NCBI GenBank assembly: GCA_013178165.1
Contig: JABLXG010000008.1
Location: 1 to 64,000 of the forward strand
Length of the DNA: 64,000 nt
Direction: 5' to 3'
Source: Anaerolineae bacterium
Lineage (GTDB): Bacteria > Chloroflexota > Anaerolineae > Aggregatilineales > Ch27
Shown piece after piece: positions 30,776 through 40,412 of this stretch. The translations under genes were made by a program, and so were the position numbers. Every line of letters begins with the position of its first letter. Within the stretch, counting starts at the first letter, position 1. The notes beneath the pieces are model-generated. The model saw nothing but the letters and a program-made list of their open reading frames with translations, was not told the origin of the DNA and did not search any database.

Positions 30776-32467
30776 ATGCCTGCCGTCAGGTTCGACCGTT
30801 ATTATCGCTATGAGGAGCTTACGGCGCTCCTGCACGCCTACGCCGAGGAGTTCCCCGATCTGGTCAGGCTGGAAAGCCTGGGCAAGAGTTACGAAGGGCG
30901 GGATGTCTGGCTGGCGACTGTCACCAATTTTAAGACCGGACCTGCCGAGGAAAAACCGGCGCTGTGGGTCGATGGCAATATCCACGCCACCGAAGTGTCA
31001 CCTTCTAGTGCGTGCCTGTACCTGATCGAGCGCCTGACCACGGGCTATGGCCGGGAGGAGACCGTCACCCGCTGCCTGGATACGCGGGCCTTCTATGTGT
31101 GCCCCCGCGTGAACCCGGATGGCGCGGAGTGGATGCTGGCGGACGAACCGCGCCTGATCCGTTCCAGTACGCGGCCTTACCCGTATAATGAGGACGCTCT
31201 GGAAGGGTTGGAGGAAAAGGATATCGATGGCGATGGCCGGCTGCTCTGGATGCGGATCAAGGACCCTAACGGCCCCTGGAAGGTGCATCCGGATGAGCCG
31301 CGCCTGATGGTGCGCCGCGAGCCGGAAGATGTTGAAGGCGACTTTTACTGGCTTTTCCCTGAGGGCGCGATCAAAAACTATGATGGCTACCTGTTCAGTG
31401 TGCCGCCCAAGAAACAGGGACTTGACCTGAACCGCAATTTCCCCTCGGAATGGCGACCGGAGTTTCAGCAACCAGGGGCCGGACCTTTCCCGACCTCGGA
31501 ACCGGAGGTGCGCAACCTGACGGCGTTTGTGGCATCGCATCCTAACCTCACCGGGGCGGTCACCTTTCACACCTACAGCGGTGTGCTGCTGCGCCCATAT
31601 GGCACCCGCCCTGATGACGAGATGCCCGCCGAGGACCTGTGGACGTACCAGAAGATCGGCCAGAAGGGGACGAGCATCACCGGTTACCCGCATGCCTCCG
31701 TCTTTCACGAGTTCAAGTACCATCCCAAAGAGGTGATCACCGGCGACTTTGATGGCTGGTGCTACGAAGAGCGTGGCATCTTCGCCTGGACGGTTGAGAT
31801 CTGGAGTCCGCAGCAGCAGGCGGGAATCACGGAGTACAAGTTTATCGACTGGTACCGCGAGCATCCGCTGGAAGACGACCTCAAGATGCTGGCCTGGAAC
31901 GATAACGTTCTCGAAGGAAAAGGGTACATTGACTGGTATCCGTTTGATCATCCCCAGCTGGGGCGAATCGAACTGGGCGGCTGGAACACGCTATACTGCT
32001 GGCGCAACCCGCCGCCGGCCTTCCTGGAGAAGGAAATTGCGCCTTTTGCCGAGTGGCTGATCTGGAAGCTGATGCTCTCGCCGCGGCTGGAGCTGTACGC
32101 GCTGAAGGCTACCATGCTGAGCGAGGGGGTGTATCGCGTCACGCTGGTAGTGGAAAATACCGGCTGGCTGCCGACCTATATCACTAAGAAGGCGCTGGAA
32201 AAGAAGCTGGTTCGGGGCGTGATCTTCGAGATCGCGCTGCCGGAGGGGGCTTCCCTGGCGGTTGGCAGGGAACGGGAGGAGACGCGGCAACTGGAAGGCC
32301 GCGCCTATACCCAGGCGCTGGCTTCCCCCTGGGCGGTGGGATCGGCCAATATGGATGCCCGGATCAAGCATGAGTGGGTGGTCAGGGCCGCGCCGGGTAC
32401 AGTGGTTACGGTCACGGCCCGGCATGATCGCGCCGGGAAGGTGCAGCGCCAGATCGTGCTGGAATAA
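30776..32467 (+). CDS. M14-family zinc carboxypeptidase
   Basis: 563 residues, ATG at 30776 behind AAAGGA. The catalytic domain (about 1-400) has the zinc motif NIHATEVS (His70, Glu73), the third zinc ligand in VTFHTYSG (about 264) and the catalytic Glu in WTVEIWSP (about 340). LDLNRNFPSEW and the preceding Arg-rich segments shape the carboxylate pocket. An acidic insertion EEKDIDGDGRLLWMRIKDP (about 145-165) looks like a calcium-binding loop seen in some bacterial M14 members. Residues from about 430 form an extra beta-rich domain. There is no signal peptide, so it probably acts in the cytoplasm or is exported another way. It would trim C-terminal residues from peptides or peptide-like substrates. 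It is monocistronic. Confidence 0.88.
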   Translation: MPAVRFDRYYRYEELTALLHAYAEEFPDLVRLESLGKSYEGRDVWLATVTNFKTGPAEEKPALWVDGNIHATEVSPSSACLYLIERLTTGYGREETVTRCLDTRAFYVCPRVNPDGAEWMLADEPRLIRSSTRPYPYNEDALEGLEEKDIDGDGRLLWMRIKDPNGPWKVHPDEPRLMVRREPEDVEGDFYWLFPEGAIKNYDGYLFSVPPKKQGLDLNRNFPSEWRPEFQQPGAGPFPTSEPEVRNLTAFVASHPNLTGAVTFHTYSGVLLRPYGTRPDDEMPAEDLWTYQKIGQKGTSITGYPHASVFHEFKYHPKEVITGDFDGWCYEERGIFAWTVEIWSPQQQAGITEYKFIDWYREHPLEDDLKMLAWNDNVLEGKGYIDWYPFDHPQLGRIELGGWNTLYCWRNPPPAFLEKEIAPFAEWLIWKLMLSPRLELYALKATMLSEGVYRVTLVVENTGWLPTYITKKALEKKLVRGVIFEIALPEGASLAVGREREETRQLEGRAYTQALASPWAVGSANMDARIKHEWVVRAAPGTVVTVTARHDRAGKVQRQIVLE

Positions 32468-32501
32468 CTGCCGCGTAGCCTGACAGTCTGCGAACAGCAA
32501 A

Positions 32502-32528
32502 ACAGCCAGCCGGTTCAGGGCTGGCTGT
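32502..32528. terminator. Bidirectional terminator
   Basis: ACAGCCAGCC (32502-32511) pairs perfectly with GGCTGGCTGT (32519-32528), with a 7-nt loop. A run of A precedes it and ATGTTTTG follows, so it can terminate the M14 gene and the convergent hydrolase gene. Confidence 0.75.
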
Positions 32529-32571
32529 ATGTTTTGAGCGGTCGTCCGGTCAGTGGAGGGGCAGAGGCAGC

Positions 32572-33441
32572 TTAGCCAAGCGACATCACGAACCAGTCAG
32601 CCGTTGTCCGGATCACGGCGTTAGCCATCGTCTGGTCCTCACCCAGGACGCCGTAGATATGATCGGCGCCCTTGATCAGGTATGCGGCCTTGAGTTCGCC
32701 CTGCGCATTGTCCATGAACCAGTCCACATACGCGCCGGAGAAGTCCTCGGTGCCAGCGACCACATAGAAGGCATTCGGGTACTTGAGGAATTCGGCCTCG
32801 ACATCCAGGGCGGAAAGACTCTCGAAGAAGCCCGCGCCAAGCGTCACCTCCCGCCAGCCAAGATCAACCGTGACCTTGCCTTCAGCGGCGGCGGTGTCAA
32901 GCTGCTCCTGCGTGAAGCCGTCGAGCATCTCCTCGGCCAGGTTGCCGCCCCATGACCAGATAGCGACCGACTTGTACCACGACGGGTTTTGCCCGGCGGA
33001 AGCCAGCGATACCGCCCCGCCCAGACTGAAGCCGACCAGGCCGATCCGCGCCGGATCGACAAACGGCTGCTCCAGCAGGTAGGCATAGGCGGTTGCTGCG
33101 TCCTCTACCATCCCGGTGACGGTGCTGTTTTCCATGCCGCCGCCGCTTTCGCCCCAGCCGCGGAAGTCGATGCGCAGCGAGGCAATGCCGCGTTCGGCCA
33201 GCGCCGCCGCCAGCCGCTTGTACATATCGCCAACTTCATCTTTCTGGCTGGCAAAGCCATGCAGCATCAGCACAGTGGGGAAGGGGCCTTCGCCCGCTGG
33301 TTCGACCACAATCCCGGCGATCTCGCCTTCCAGCGTGACGGCGTATTCCCGCGCTGCTTCGCCCTGGGCAAGTGCGCCGCCCGCCAGGGCCAACACCAGA
33401 CCGACAACCACAAGAGCAGATATCCCCTGCAAATATCTCAT
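32572..33441 (-). CDS. Secreted alpha/beta hydrolase
   Basis: 289 residues, ATG at 33441 with GGAGG upstream. It has a typical signal peptide (LVVVGLVLALAGGALAQ). The hydrolase fold shows the oxyanion/His-Gly segment VLMLHGFASQKDEVGDMYKRL, the DFRGWGESGG loop, the nucleophile elbow GFSLGG (Ser at about 141), and a C-terminal His in GADHIYG. This places it with the dienelactone hydrolase/prolyl oligopeptidase-like serine esterases or peptidases. It would act outside the cytoplasmic membrane on esters or peptides. Neighbours on either side are not obviously linked. It has its own TGTACAAT promoter-like element at 33551. Confidence 0.88.
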   Translation of the reverse strand: MRYLQGISALVVVGLVLALAGGALAQGEAAREYAVTLEGEIAGIVVEPAGEGPFPTVLMLHGFASQKDEVGDMYKRLAAALAERGIASLRIDFRGWGESGGGMENSTVTGMVEDAATAYAYLLEQPFVDPARIGLVGFSLGGAVSLASAGQNPSWYKSVAIWSWGGNLAEEMLDGFTQEQLDTAAAEGKVTVDLGWREVTLGAGFFESLSALDVEAEFLKYPNAFYVVAGTEDFSGAYVDWFMDNAQGELKAAYLIKGADHIYGVLGEDQTMANAVIRTTADWFVMSLG

Positions 33442-33550
33442 CGCCCAGCCTCCTGTTCAATGATCCTGCTGACGTTCAGGGGGGCGCGCCGGGCTGTCCG
33501 GCGGCAGTGAGTGGCTTCCAGAGCATGCCGCGAGCGCACCTCTGCCCTTC

Positions 33551-33590
33551 ATTGTACAGCGGCATCGGGATGCGTGTCCGATGCCGCTGT
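33551..33590 (-). terminator. Terminator of gdhA abutting a promoter-like element
   Basis: ACAGCGGCATCGG (33556-33568) pairs with CCGATGCCGCTGT (33578-33590), 13 bp with a 9-nt loop, just after the gdhA stop at 33599. Directly adjoining on the minus strand is TGTACAAT (33558-33551), a -10-like element about 110 nt before the hydrolase start. Confidence 0.55.
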
Positions 33591-33598
33591 GTTTCCGC

Positions 33599-34891
33599 TC
33601 AGGCCCACCCGCGCAGGCGAACGGCTTCCGCCACCCGCTGAACGGCCACACAGTATGCAGCCATGCGGTTGTTCACCTTCAGCCGCTGGGCGGTTTCATG
33701 CACGGCATGGAAGGCCGCTGTCATCTTCTCGTCCAGCCGCTGTTTGACCGTCTCAGCGTTCCAGTAGTAGTTGTAGGCGTTTTGCACCATCTCAAAGTAT
33801 GACACGGTAACACCGCCGGCGTTGCAGAGAAAGTCGGGGATCACGTAGACGCCGTTCCTGTACAGGATGTCATCGGCTTCAGGCGTTGTTGGCCCGTTGG
33901 CCAGTTCCGCGCAGATCTTGGCGCGGATGTTGGGGGCGTTCTGCGCGTTGATCTGATTCTCCAGCGCGGCAGGAACCAGGATGTCGACATCCAGCTCAAG
34001 CAACTCCCGGTTGGAGATCGGCTGCGCACCGGGGAAACCGCGCACCGATTCGGTCGTCCGCTTGTGAGCGACCACAGCGCTGGCTGGCAGGCCATCCGGC
34101 GCGTAGATGCCACCCTTTGAGTCGGAGACAGCTACCACCTTCACCCCCAGCAGTTCCTCGCCCAGCAGGGCGGCGTACTGCCCGGCGTTGCCAAAGCCCT
34201 GAATGGCCATCGTCTTGCCTCTGGTATCCATGCCCAGCAGGCGGGCTGCCTCGCGGATGCAGCTCATACCGCCGCGCGCGGTAGCGTCTTCGCGCACTTT
34301 CGAGCCGCCCAGTCCCAGCGGCTTGCCCGTGATCACACCGAAATCGTTGTGGCCCTGCAGGACGGAATATTCATCCGCCATCCAGGCCATGATCTGCGGG
34401 TTGGTGTACATGTCCGGGGCGGGGACATCCATCTCCGGCCCCAGGATGCGCCCGACCTGGCGGATGTAGGCCCGGCTGAGGCGCTCCAGCTCCCCGGCGG
34501 AAAGTTCGCGTGTGTTGCAGACAATCCCGCCCTTGCCGCCCCCCAGCGGGATGTCAACGACGGCGCATTTCCAGGTCATCCAGGCGGCCAGCGCCCGAAC
34601 CAGATCGATGGTCTCATTGGGATGGAAGCGTAACCCGCCTTTCGTCGGTCCGCGCGCGTCGTTGTATTGAACACGAAAAGCTTTAAAGACGCGGACGGTC
34701 CCATCATCCATGCGCACGGGCAAGCTGACCTGCATCTCACGCAGGGGTTCACGTAGGAGGGCGTGAATCTGGGGGTCAAGCCCCAGGATTTCCGCGGCTG
34801 CGTCGAGCTGGGCCTGAGCCATGGCGAAGGGGTTGAATTGACCATTGGCGGAGACGGATGTGGATATAGCGGACGGTACCTGTTGGCTCAT
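33599..34891 (-). CDS. gdhA: Glu/Leu/Phe/Val dehydrogenase family (glutamate dehydrogenase)
   Basis: 430 residues from ATG 34891, with AAGGAGG 8 nt upstream. Family motifs are the catalytic-Lys region [10 protein letters not shown] (about 85-95), [12 protein letters not shown] (about 115-126), the [14 protein letters not shown] loop and the NAD(P)-binding [13 protein letters not shown] (about 225-237). The length is the usual one for bacterial hexameric GDH. It interconverts glutamate and 2-oxoglutarate plus ammonia in the cytoplasm. It is monocistronic. The residue pattern favours glutamate over branched-chain amino acids, but this is not certain. Confidence 0.9.
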   Translation of the reverse strand: MSQQVPSAISTSVSANGQFNPFAMAQAQLDAAAEILGLDPQIHALLREPLREMQVSLPVRMDDGTVRVFKAFRVQYNDARGPTKGGLRFHPNETIDLVRALAAWMTWKCAVVDIPLGGGKGGIVCNTRELSAGELERLSRAYIRQVGRILGPEMDVPAPDMYTNPQIMAWMADEYSVLQGHNDFGVITGKPLGLGGSKVREDATARGGMSCIREAARLLGMDTRGKTMAIQGFGNAGQYAALLGEELLGVKVVAVSDSKGGIYAPDGLPASAVVAHKRTTESVRGFPGAQPISNRELLELDVDILVPAALENQINAQNAPNIRAKICAELANGPTTPEADDILYRNGVYVIPDFLCNAGGVTVSYFEMVQNAYNYYWNAETVKQRLDEKMTAAFHAVHETAQRLKVNNRMAAYCVAVQRVAEAVRLRGWA

Positions 34892-34938
34892 GCCGGAGGC
34901 CTCCTTATCCTGCGGAACTGGCCGCAATGGTGGCGAAC

Positions 34939-34959
34939 GGCAACCTGGTGCGGGTTGCC
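34939..34959 (-). other. Small hairpin upstream of gdhA
   Basis: GGCAACC (34939-34945) pairs with GGTTGCC (34953-34959), with a 7-nt loop, 48 nt upstream of the gdhA start. It would lie in the untranslated leader. Its role is unknown. Confidence 0.35.
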
Positions 34960-35053
34960 TGGTAGCATCCTATCATGGGCGTTTTCGATATACATCATGC
35001 ACTTTAGCTCAAATTGGATGACCAACGATCCCAAATAGGAGGCGCTGGAAAGC

Positions 35054-35081
35054 AAAAGGCGCCGCCTTACAGCGAGCGCCT
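35054..35081 (-). terminator. Terminator after the oxidoreductase gene
   Basis: On the minus strand AGGCGC (35081-35076) pairs with GCGCCT (35062-35057), followed by TTTTGCTTT. It lies 44 nt past the stop at 35125 and ends the transporter/GH130 operon. Confidence 0.5.
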
Positions 35082-35124
35082 GGGGGAAAAATTGTCGCGG
35101 TGGATGGTGGTAGAAGACCAGCGC

Positions 35125-36180
35125 TCAGCATGCTGGCTGGACGGCCATCACCTGCGCCCGGCAGGCCATCGCCAGGCTGTCCAGGCCCTCCTGCCCGGTG
35201 ACCCGCAATGGTTCCTGACCCTGGATGGCCCTGACCAGATTACGCAGGCCAGCCTGGATGCTGGCGCGGTAGACGGCGGATTTGCCTTCCGGCGCGCGGG
35301 CCATGGCATGGAAGCGACCGTTAGGGTGCGGCGCCAGCGTAACCTCGCCCGGCAGGAGCGACTGCCACCCGGCGGGAGGAACCGGCGTCAGTAACTCCAG
35401 CGATGTCGGCACCCATTCCCGCAGGGTCACATACCCGCGCTCAAAGGTCAGCATTACGGTGGTTTGCTCGGTCGCGCCAGACTGGTCGAAGGCGTGGTAG
35501 AAGTGGGCGGCGGTCGCGCCGTAGCGGGCTAGCGCCTCAACGCGGTCGATCGCACCGCTGGGCCGGGCGAAGGCCTGGGAAGCCGTGATCTCGCCCGGCT
35601 GCCCGGCTACCCAGGCAAAAGCGTCGAAGAAGTGCACGCCATGCTCGATCCAGATGCCGCCGCTCTTTTCGGGCGCCCAGAACCAGTGATCGTCCGGCAG
35701 GTCCAGCCCGGCGGCGTGATTGGCCAGATCCATGTGGCGTAACGCACCCAGTGTGCCTGATTCGCGCAAGGTTGCCACGGCAGCCCAGAACGGGTTGTGG
35801 CGCATGACGTAGTCGACTGTGAGCAGGACACCGTGCTCGTCAGCGGCGCAGATCAGCGCCGCAGCTTCGGCCTCGGTCAGCGCCAGGGGTTTCTCGCAAA
35901 AGAGATGTTTGCCTGCCCTCAGGATGGCCAACCCTTGCGTATGGTGCAGGTAAGGCGGCGTGTTGAGGGCCACGATCGCCACATCAGCGTCGGCCAGCAG
36001 ATCGGCCAGGTTGCCATATGCTCGCGCCCCGTACAGGGCGGCTTGCTCCCGCGCCCGCGCACTGTCAACGTCGGCTACGGCCACGATCCGCACTTCCGGC
36101 ATGGCGGCGAAAGCCTTCAGACAGAATTGCCCGAAGGCCCCCGCGCCAACCAGCCCGATGCCAGTGAGGGTATCCATCAT
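35125..36180 (-). CDS. Gfo/Idh/MocA-family oxidoreductase
   Basis: 351 residues. A TTG, ATG, ATG run marks the start; the ATG at 36180 overlaps the GH130 stop by one base (TGATG). The N-terminal Rossmann fold has GIGLVGAGAFGQFCLKAF, and the family EKP motif is present (CEKPLALTEAEAA, about 96-108). The catalytic-type His segment follows (HGVHFFDAFAW). These enzymes oxidise or reduce sugars, inositols or glycosides with NAD(P). It is the last gene of the LacI-controlled operon after a GH130 enzyme, so a sugar released by that pathway is the likely substrate. Confidence 0.9.
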   Translation of the reverse strand: MMDTLTGIGLVGAGAFGQFCLKAFAAMPEVRIVAVADVDSARAREQAALYGARAYGNLADLLADADVAIVALNTPPYLHHTQGLAILRAGKHLFCEKPLALTEAEAAALICAADEHGVLLTVDYVMRHNPFWAAVATLRESGTLGALRHMDLANHAAGLDLPDDHWFWAPEKSGGIWIEHGVHFFDAFAWVAGQPGEITASQAFARPSGAIDRVEALARYGATAAHFYHAFDQSGATEQTTVMLTFERGYVTLREWVPTSLELLTPVPPAGWQSLLPGEVTLAPHPNGRFHAMARAPEGKSAVYRASIQAGLRNLVRAIQGQEPLRVTGQEGLDSLAMACRAQVMAVQPAC

Positions 36181-37058
36181 CAACCGTTCCTGGCAAAGTC
36201 CAGCACCTCAGCAAAGGGCGCTGTGGCCAGCCCGATCAGCCGGTCGGAACCGCCATAGTAGAAGTACAGTTGATCGCCGACGACCAGGGCGGCAGAACTG
36301 AAGATCACGTTGGGCACGTCGCCGCGGATTTCCCATGTCTCCTGCGGTTCCATGATGAAACCGCGTGGGCGGTGGATGACCCGCGACGGGTCTTCCAGGT
36401 CAAGCAGGGCCACCGACTGGCGGTAGACGATCGGGCTGGGATAACCGTGGTAAAAGAGCAGCCAGCCGTGTTCGGTTTTGATCGGCACGCCGTTCGCACC
36501 GATGCGCACGGAATCCCAGTCATTGTCCGGGCGCGGGGTCATGATCACGCGATGATCGGTCCAGGTGCGCAGATCGTCGCTGAAGGCGATCCAGATGTTT
36601 GGGGGGCGGCGGTGCAGGATGGCATAGCGGCCCCCGATTTTCTCCGGGAAGAGGACATGATCCTTGTTTTCGGCGCGCTCCAGCGGGCCGACATCTTCCC
36701 ACGTGATCAGGTTCTCCGAGCGGGCGATCATGGGGAAATAGCTGTTGGCCCCGTATGCGGTGTAGGTCATGTAGAAAGCGCCGTCCAGCGGCGTGACGCG
36801 GGGGTCTTCCACACCGCGGTAATCGTCGCGGTCCTGGTGTGGGGCCAGCACCGGCTTTTCCAACCGGTTCCATTCCAGGCCATCGGCACTGACAGCGTAA
36901 CCGATGCGCGAGACGAAGTCCACGCCCTGGGCGCGGTAGTGCATATGAAACAGGCCGTTGTGGTAGATCACCGATGGGTTGAAGACATTCAGCGCTTCCC
37001 ACTGGTGAAGCGGGTTGGGGTAAAGCAGTGGGCTGCGCGGGTGTCTGGTCAGACGCAT
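36180..37058 (-). CDS. GH130-family glycoside phosphorylase/mannosidase (copy 1)
   Basis: 292 residues. Five-bladed propeller family GH130 acts on beta-mannosides, either by phosphorolysis (for example Man-GlcNAc or Man-Glc) or by hydrolysis. The key motif GVEDPRV is at residues 82-88, with [18 protein letters not shown] before it and [20 protein letters not shown] after it. Members with short N-termini and no oligomerisation helix, as here, include exo-mannosidases as well as phosphorylases, so phosphate dependence is open. It is intracellular (no signal). It lies between the CBM9 protein and the oxidoreductase in the LacI operon. Confidence 0.88.
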   Translation of the reverse strand: MRLTRHPRSPLLYPNPLHQWEALNVFNPSVIYHNGLFHMHYRAQGVDFVSRIGYAVSADGLEWNRLEKPVLAPHQDRDDYRGVEDPRVTPLDGAFYMTYTAYGANSYFPMIARSENLITWEDVGPLERAENKDHVLFPEKIGGRYAILHRRPPNIWIAFSDDLRTWTDHRVIMTPRPDNDWDSVRIGANGVPIKTEHGWLLFYHGYPSPIVYRQSVALLDLEDPSRVIHRPRGFIMEPQETWEIRGDVPNVIFSSAALVVGDQLYFYYGGSDRLIGLATAPFAEVLDFARNG

Positions 37059-37088
37059 GGCACTCTCTCTTTCGTGTGGATCAAGCGG

Positions 37089-39497
37089 TTACGGGGCCAG
37101 TTCAACCAGTGCGCTCTGGCCGGTCAGCGTGTTGTAGGTCAGCTCAAATTGCCGCCCATCTGGCAGGGCGAACACCCGCCGGGGGACAGCCGGTTGCAGG
37201 TAGAAAGCGTCTACTTTGGCCAGCCCTGGATTCTGTGCGGAGCCGCCCTCACCGGCGTACTCGTAGCGCAGGGTATGCGTTCCGGCTTCCAGGTAGACTG
37301 GTTCAGCAGTGACGAGGTCAAGCCAGAAGTAGTCGCTGTCGGGTGAGATGGTCTGGGGGAGCAGCACCGGATCGCCGTCGTCAAGCCGCACCCGGAGGGT
37401 TACCTCTGGTGCTGCCAGACTGTCAGCGGTCAGCTCCGGGGTGGCCAGGACAAGCGCCAGCAGGTTAGCGGGCACATCCGGGTCACGCCCGGTGAGGTCC
37501 ATAAAAGAGTTGCCGCCGATGCCGCGCCCGGCCTCAAAGCCGATGCGCCCGCCGGCCTGTGGCGTGACGCCCAGCGACTCCCAGGGGATGCTGGCCTCGT
37601 AGATATAGCCGCCCTCCAGCGGGGTGAAAGCCAGTTCCGCGCCGCGCAGGAAACGTGTGTGAATCCAGTCCCAGACCTGCGGGCCGTCCGGAGTCTGGGC
37701 CAGGGTGAATTTGGCGGAGAGCGTACGGGCGTCCGGGGCGGCGGTTACGTAGAGCCACAGGGTATCGCCCTGCCAGGCGGTGCTGAGCGTGTAGGGCTGG
37801 TCGTGCACCGGGTCGCGCACGGTCGCCGCGATATACAGGCGGTTGGCATCCCAGAGCAGCCGCACGGCATGGCTATCGACCTCCGGGCCCTGCCACAGCC
37901 CGGCTCCGCGCAGGAACTGGCGCTGAGTGTTGGACTCAAGGGTGGGCAGATCATCCGGCCAGTCAGCCAGATCGCCGTCGATGACCGGCGGCGAGTCGGT
38001 CAGCCGGATGGTGAAGGCAGTGCTGCTGGCGGCCTGGTGCAGGTGGGCTGCGTAGAGCAGATAGTCGCTTGCCTGGTCGATCTCGAACTGGAGGCGCATC
38101 CGCTGACCTTCGCCCAGGCCGACATAGCGCCCGGCGCTGACATAGCCTTCGCCCGTCCACGTGGCAGAATAGTACACCGGCGTGCCCAGCACACGCTGGC
38201 CATCCTCGGCTTCCAGCAGGCGGTAGCTCGGCGTGCCGCCGGCTGAGCGGGCGCCGAGCATCTCGACCGCCAGCGGCTCATCAGCCAGGACGATCAGGCT
38301 CATCAGGCCCTCGATGGTCGATTCCGCGCCGCTGTTGCGGTTGACGCGCCAGGCGACCGGCCCGTTGATCCCATCGAACACACGCCCGGTGGCGAGATCG
38401 ACCATCGGCACCCCAGCCATGTTGTTGCCGAAATACCAGCTTCCCGCCAGCCCGGCGTAACGGGCATAGCGCGGTTCGCCGGTGGCGCGGTAGAGGGCCA
38501 TGTACGCCTGAACAAGCATATTCGTCCCGTAGGCGATCTGGCCCAGGCGGTCGGGCACCACGCCGATGTTGCGGAAGCGCTCTAATACCAGGTGGCGGAG
38601 CAGGAACGAATCGGCTTCTGCCGCCGCCGAGTCAATCCAGTCCTGGCGGTTGAGGGCCATCCCGGCCTCGACCAGGACGTGGGTCATGTGCGCGCCCCAA
38701 TCATGCCAGAAGCCGGGAGCGTTGGCCCGCACGGGGTGCATCCCGAAGGGGTACGTGGCATGATTGCCCAGGCGCAGTGCGGCAATCCCGTCGGCCAGCG
38801 CGGTCATGATCGCCGCCGTCTCCGGGTTAGGGCGGGCGCGGTAGTAGGCGGTCAGGCCCAGCAGGCCGATGGCCGAGACATCGGCCTCTCCGCCGGGCAG
38901 CCAGGCGGGGAGCTCAAAGCCGTGAACAGTGATCGTTGCGCTGGCGTCGCCCACTGTAGCTGCCAGCGCAGTCTCGGTTCGCCGGTAAGCCTCTGCCAGC
39001 ACGTCAGCGTAGGCCGGGTCAACCCGGTCAAAGACGCGCACGCCTTCCCCCAGCGCCCACAGACCGCGCATGGCCCACCAGCCGAGGCTCTTGTAGCTGG
39101 TACTTCCCTGCCTGTTAATCGTGCCTTGCCGGTCGTAGACGAAGTTGTAAAAGGCTCCGTCTTCAGCCTGCATATAGCGCACGAATTCCAGGGTGGCACG
39201 GGCCAGTTCCAGCAGGGCCGGATCGTCGGTGCGCTCGTACTGCCACAGGTAGACGATGGCGGCGCGGGCGACGTCATCCACGCAACTGAGTCCCTCCCCA
39301 GCGGCATCGACCCACTCGTAATCCGGATACTCGGCGTAAATGTGCACCAGGGCCATCTCCCGGCCGTTGATCGTGACCGGCTCGGTGAGATAGATCAGGT
39401 GATCCAGGTTAACCAGTTCGGTTTCCTCCTGGGCCAGGCCCACGCCCGGCCAGAGAGCCGCCAGTAACCCAGCAATCAGCAGCAATCGTAGCGCCAT
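37089..39497 (-). CDS. Secreted (alpha/alpha)-toroid protein with C-terminal CBM9-like domain
   Basis: 802 residues, starting 3 nt after the permease stop. It has a signal peptide (LLLIAGLLAALWPGVGLAQ). Residues about 30-400 are helical repeats with Trp/Tyr-rich segments (SCVDDVARAAIVYLWQYERT, YKSLGWWAMRGLWALG, GFWHDWGAHMTHVL) typical of six-hairpin glycosidase-like toroids. No assigned GH family was recognised. Residues about 490-690 are a CBM9/DOMON-like beta-sandwich (SPPVIDGDLADWPDD, RLYIAATVRDP, IPWESLGV), which binds reducing ends of sugars in characterised members. A short beta tail follows. It is the only obvious extracellular polysaccharide-active protein of this operon, so it may bind or process the glycan before import. 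A catalytic residue pair could not be assigned. Confidence 0.75.
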   Translation of the reverse strand: MALRLLLIAGLLAALWPGVGLAQEETELVNLDHLIYLTEPVTINGREMALVHIYAEYPDYEWVDAAGEGLSCVDDVARAAIVYLWQYERTDDPALLELARATLEFVRYMQAEDGAFYNFVYDRQGTINRQGSTSYKSLGWWAMRGLWALGEGVRVFDRVDPAYADVLAEAYRRTETALAATVGDASATITVHGFELPAWLPGGEADVSAIGLLGLTAYYRARPNPETAAIMTALADGIAALRLGNHATYPFGMHPVRANAPGFWHDWGAHMTHVLVEAGMALNRQDWIDSAAAEADSFLLRHLVLERFRNIGVVPDRLGQIAYGTNMLVQAYMALYRATGEPRYARYAGLAGSWYFGNNMAGVPMVDLATGRVFDGINGPVAWRVNRNSGAESTIEGLMSLIVLADEPLAVEMLGARSAGGTPSYRLLEAEDGQRVLGTPVYYSATWTGEGYVSAGRYVGLGEGQRMRLQFEIDQASDYLLYAAHLHQAASSTAFTIRLTDSPPVIDGDLADWPDDLPTLESNTQRQFLRGAGLWQGPEVDSHAVRLLWDANRLYIAATVRDPVHDQPYTLSTAWQGDTLWLYVTAAPDARTLSAKFTLAQTPDGPQVWDWIHTRFLRGAELAFTPLEGGYIYEASIPWESLGVTPQAGGRIGFEAGRGIGGNSFMDLTGRDPDVPANLLALVLATPELTADSLAAPEVTLRVRLDDGDPVLLPQTISPDSDYFWLDLVTAEPVYLEAGTHTLRYEYAGEGGSAQNPGLAKVDAFYLQPAVPRRVFALPDGRQFELTYNTLTGQSALVELAP

Positions 39498-39500
39498 CGC

Positions 39501-40412
39501 TTACCCCTTTACAGCCCCGATGTTGATGCCTTCTAGGAATTGCTTCTGGGCGAGGAAGTAGAGGATCAGCACCGGCGTGGCCATCATGGTCGCCATGGCC
39601 ATCATGTACTGCCACTGCGGCGCTTCTTTGGAAAGGGACTGGTCAAAGAAGCGCATGGCCAGCGCCAGCGGATACTTTTCCGGCGTGGTCAGGTAGATCA
39701 GTGGACTCTGGAAGTTGTTCCAGTTGCCCTGGAAGGAGAGGACGGCGATGGCCAGCAGGATGGGGCGAATCAGCGGCAGCATGACATACCAGTAGATCTG
39801 GGCGACATTGGCGCCGTCCAGGATGGCGGCTTCTTCGATCTCGCGGGGCACAGTCAGGTAGAACTGGCGCATCAGGAAGACGTACAGTGGCCCCCAGGCG
39901 AAGAGCGACGGCCAGGTCATGGGATCGTAAGTATCCAGCAGCCCCAGATGCTTCCAGATCAGGAAGGCGGGCACGCGGGTGATGATCCCCGGTATCATGA
40001 CCGTGCTGAGCATGATGGCGAAGAGCACGTTGCGCCCCCGCCAGCGGAAGCGGGCGAAGCCGTAGGCGACTATCGAGGCGCTGAGGATCTCCCCGAACAT
40101 GGCCAGGAAGGTGATGAACAGAGTGTTGCCGATGATGCGGCTAAAGGTCATGCCTGGTTTGATCGAATTGAGCTTGGTCCAGACTTCCAGGTAGTTGCCG
40201 GGGACGGCTGGATTGGGGATGAAATTGACCTGGCCGGTGAAAAGCTGATCTTCGGTCTTGAGCGACGTGGAGATCATCCACAGGAAGGGGATCAGCACCA
40301 GCGCCGCACCGAGCAGGAGCAGGCCATAGACGATACCCTGGCGCACGAGATAACCGCGCCCGGCGCCACGCGCCGACCAGACCGCTGATGTTCCAGAGTT
40401 GGTGGTAGTCAT
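39501..40412 (-). CDS. Carbohydrate ABC transporter permease (MalG-like)
   Basis: 303 residues, six hydrophobic segments. The EAA loop EIEEAAILDGANVAQIYWYV, then the LPLIRPI segment, identifies the CUT1 (MalG) class. The start overlaps the MalF-like stop (TGATG). It pairs with the MalF-like subunit to import oligosaccharides. No MalK-type ATPase is in the window, so an ATPase encoded elsewhere must energise it. Confidence 0.92.
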   Translation of the reverse strand: MTTTNSGTSAVWSARGAGRGYLVRQGIVYGLLLLGAALVLIPFLWMISTSLKTEDQLFTGQVNFIPNPAVPGNYLEVWTKLNSIKPGMTFSRIIGNTLFITFLAMFGEILSASIVAYGFARFRWRGRNVLFAIMLSTVMIPGIITRVPAFLIWKHLGLLDTYDPMTWPSLFAWGPLYVFLMRQFYLTVPREIEEAAILDGANVAQIYWYVMLPLIRPILLAIAVLSFQGNWNNFQSPLIYLTTPEKYPLALAMRFFDQSLSKEAPQWQYMMAMATMMATPVLILYFLAQKQFLEGINIGAVKG

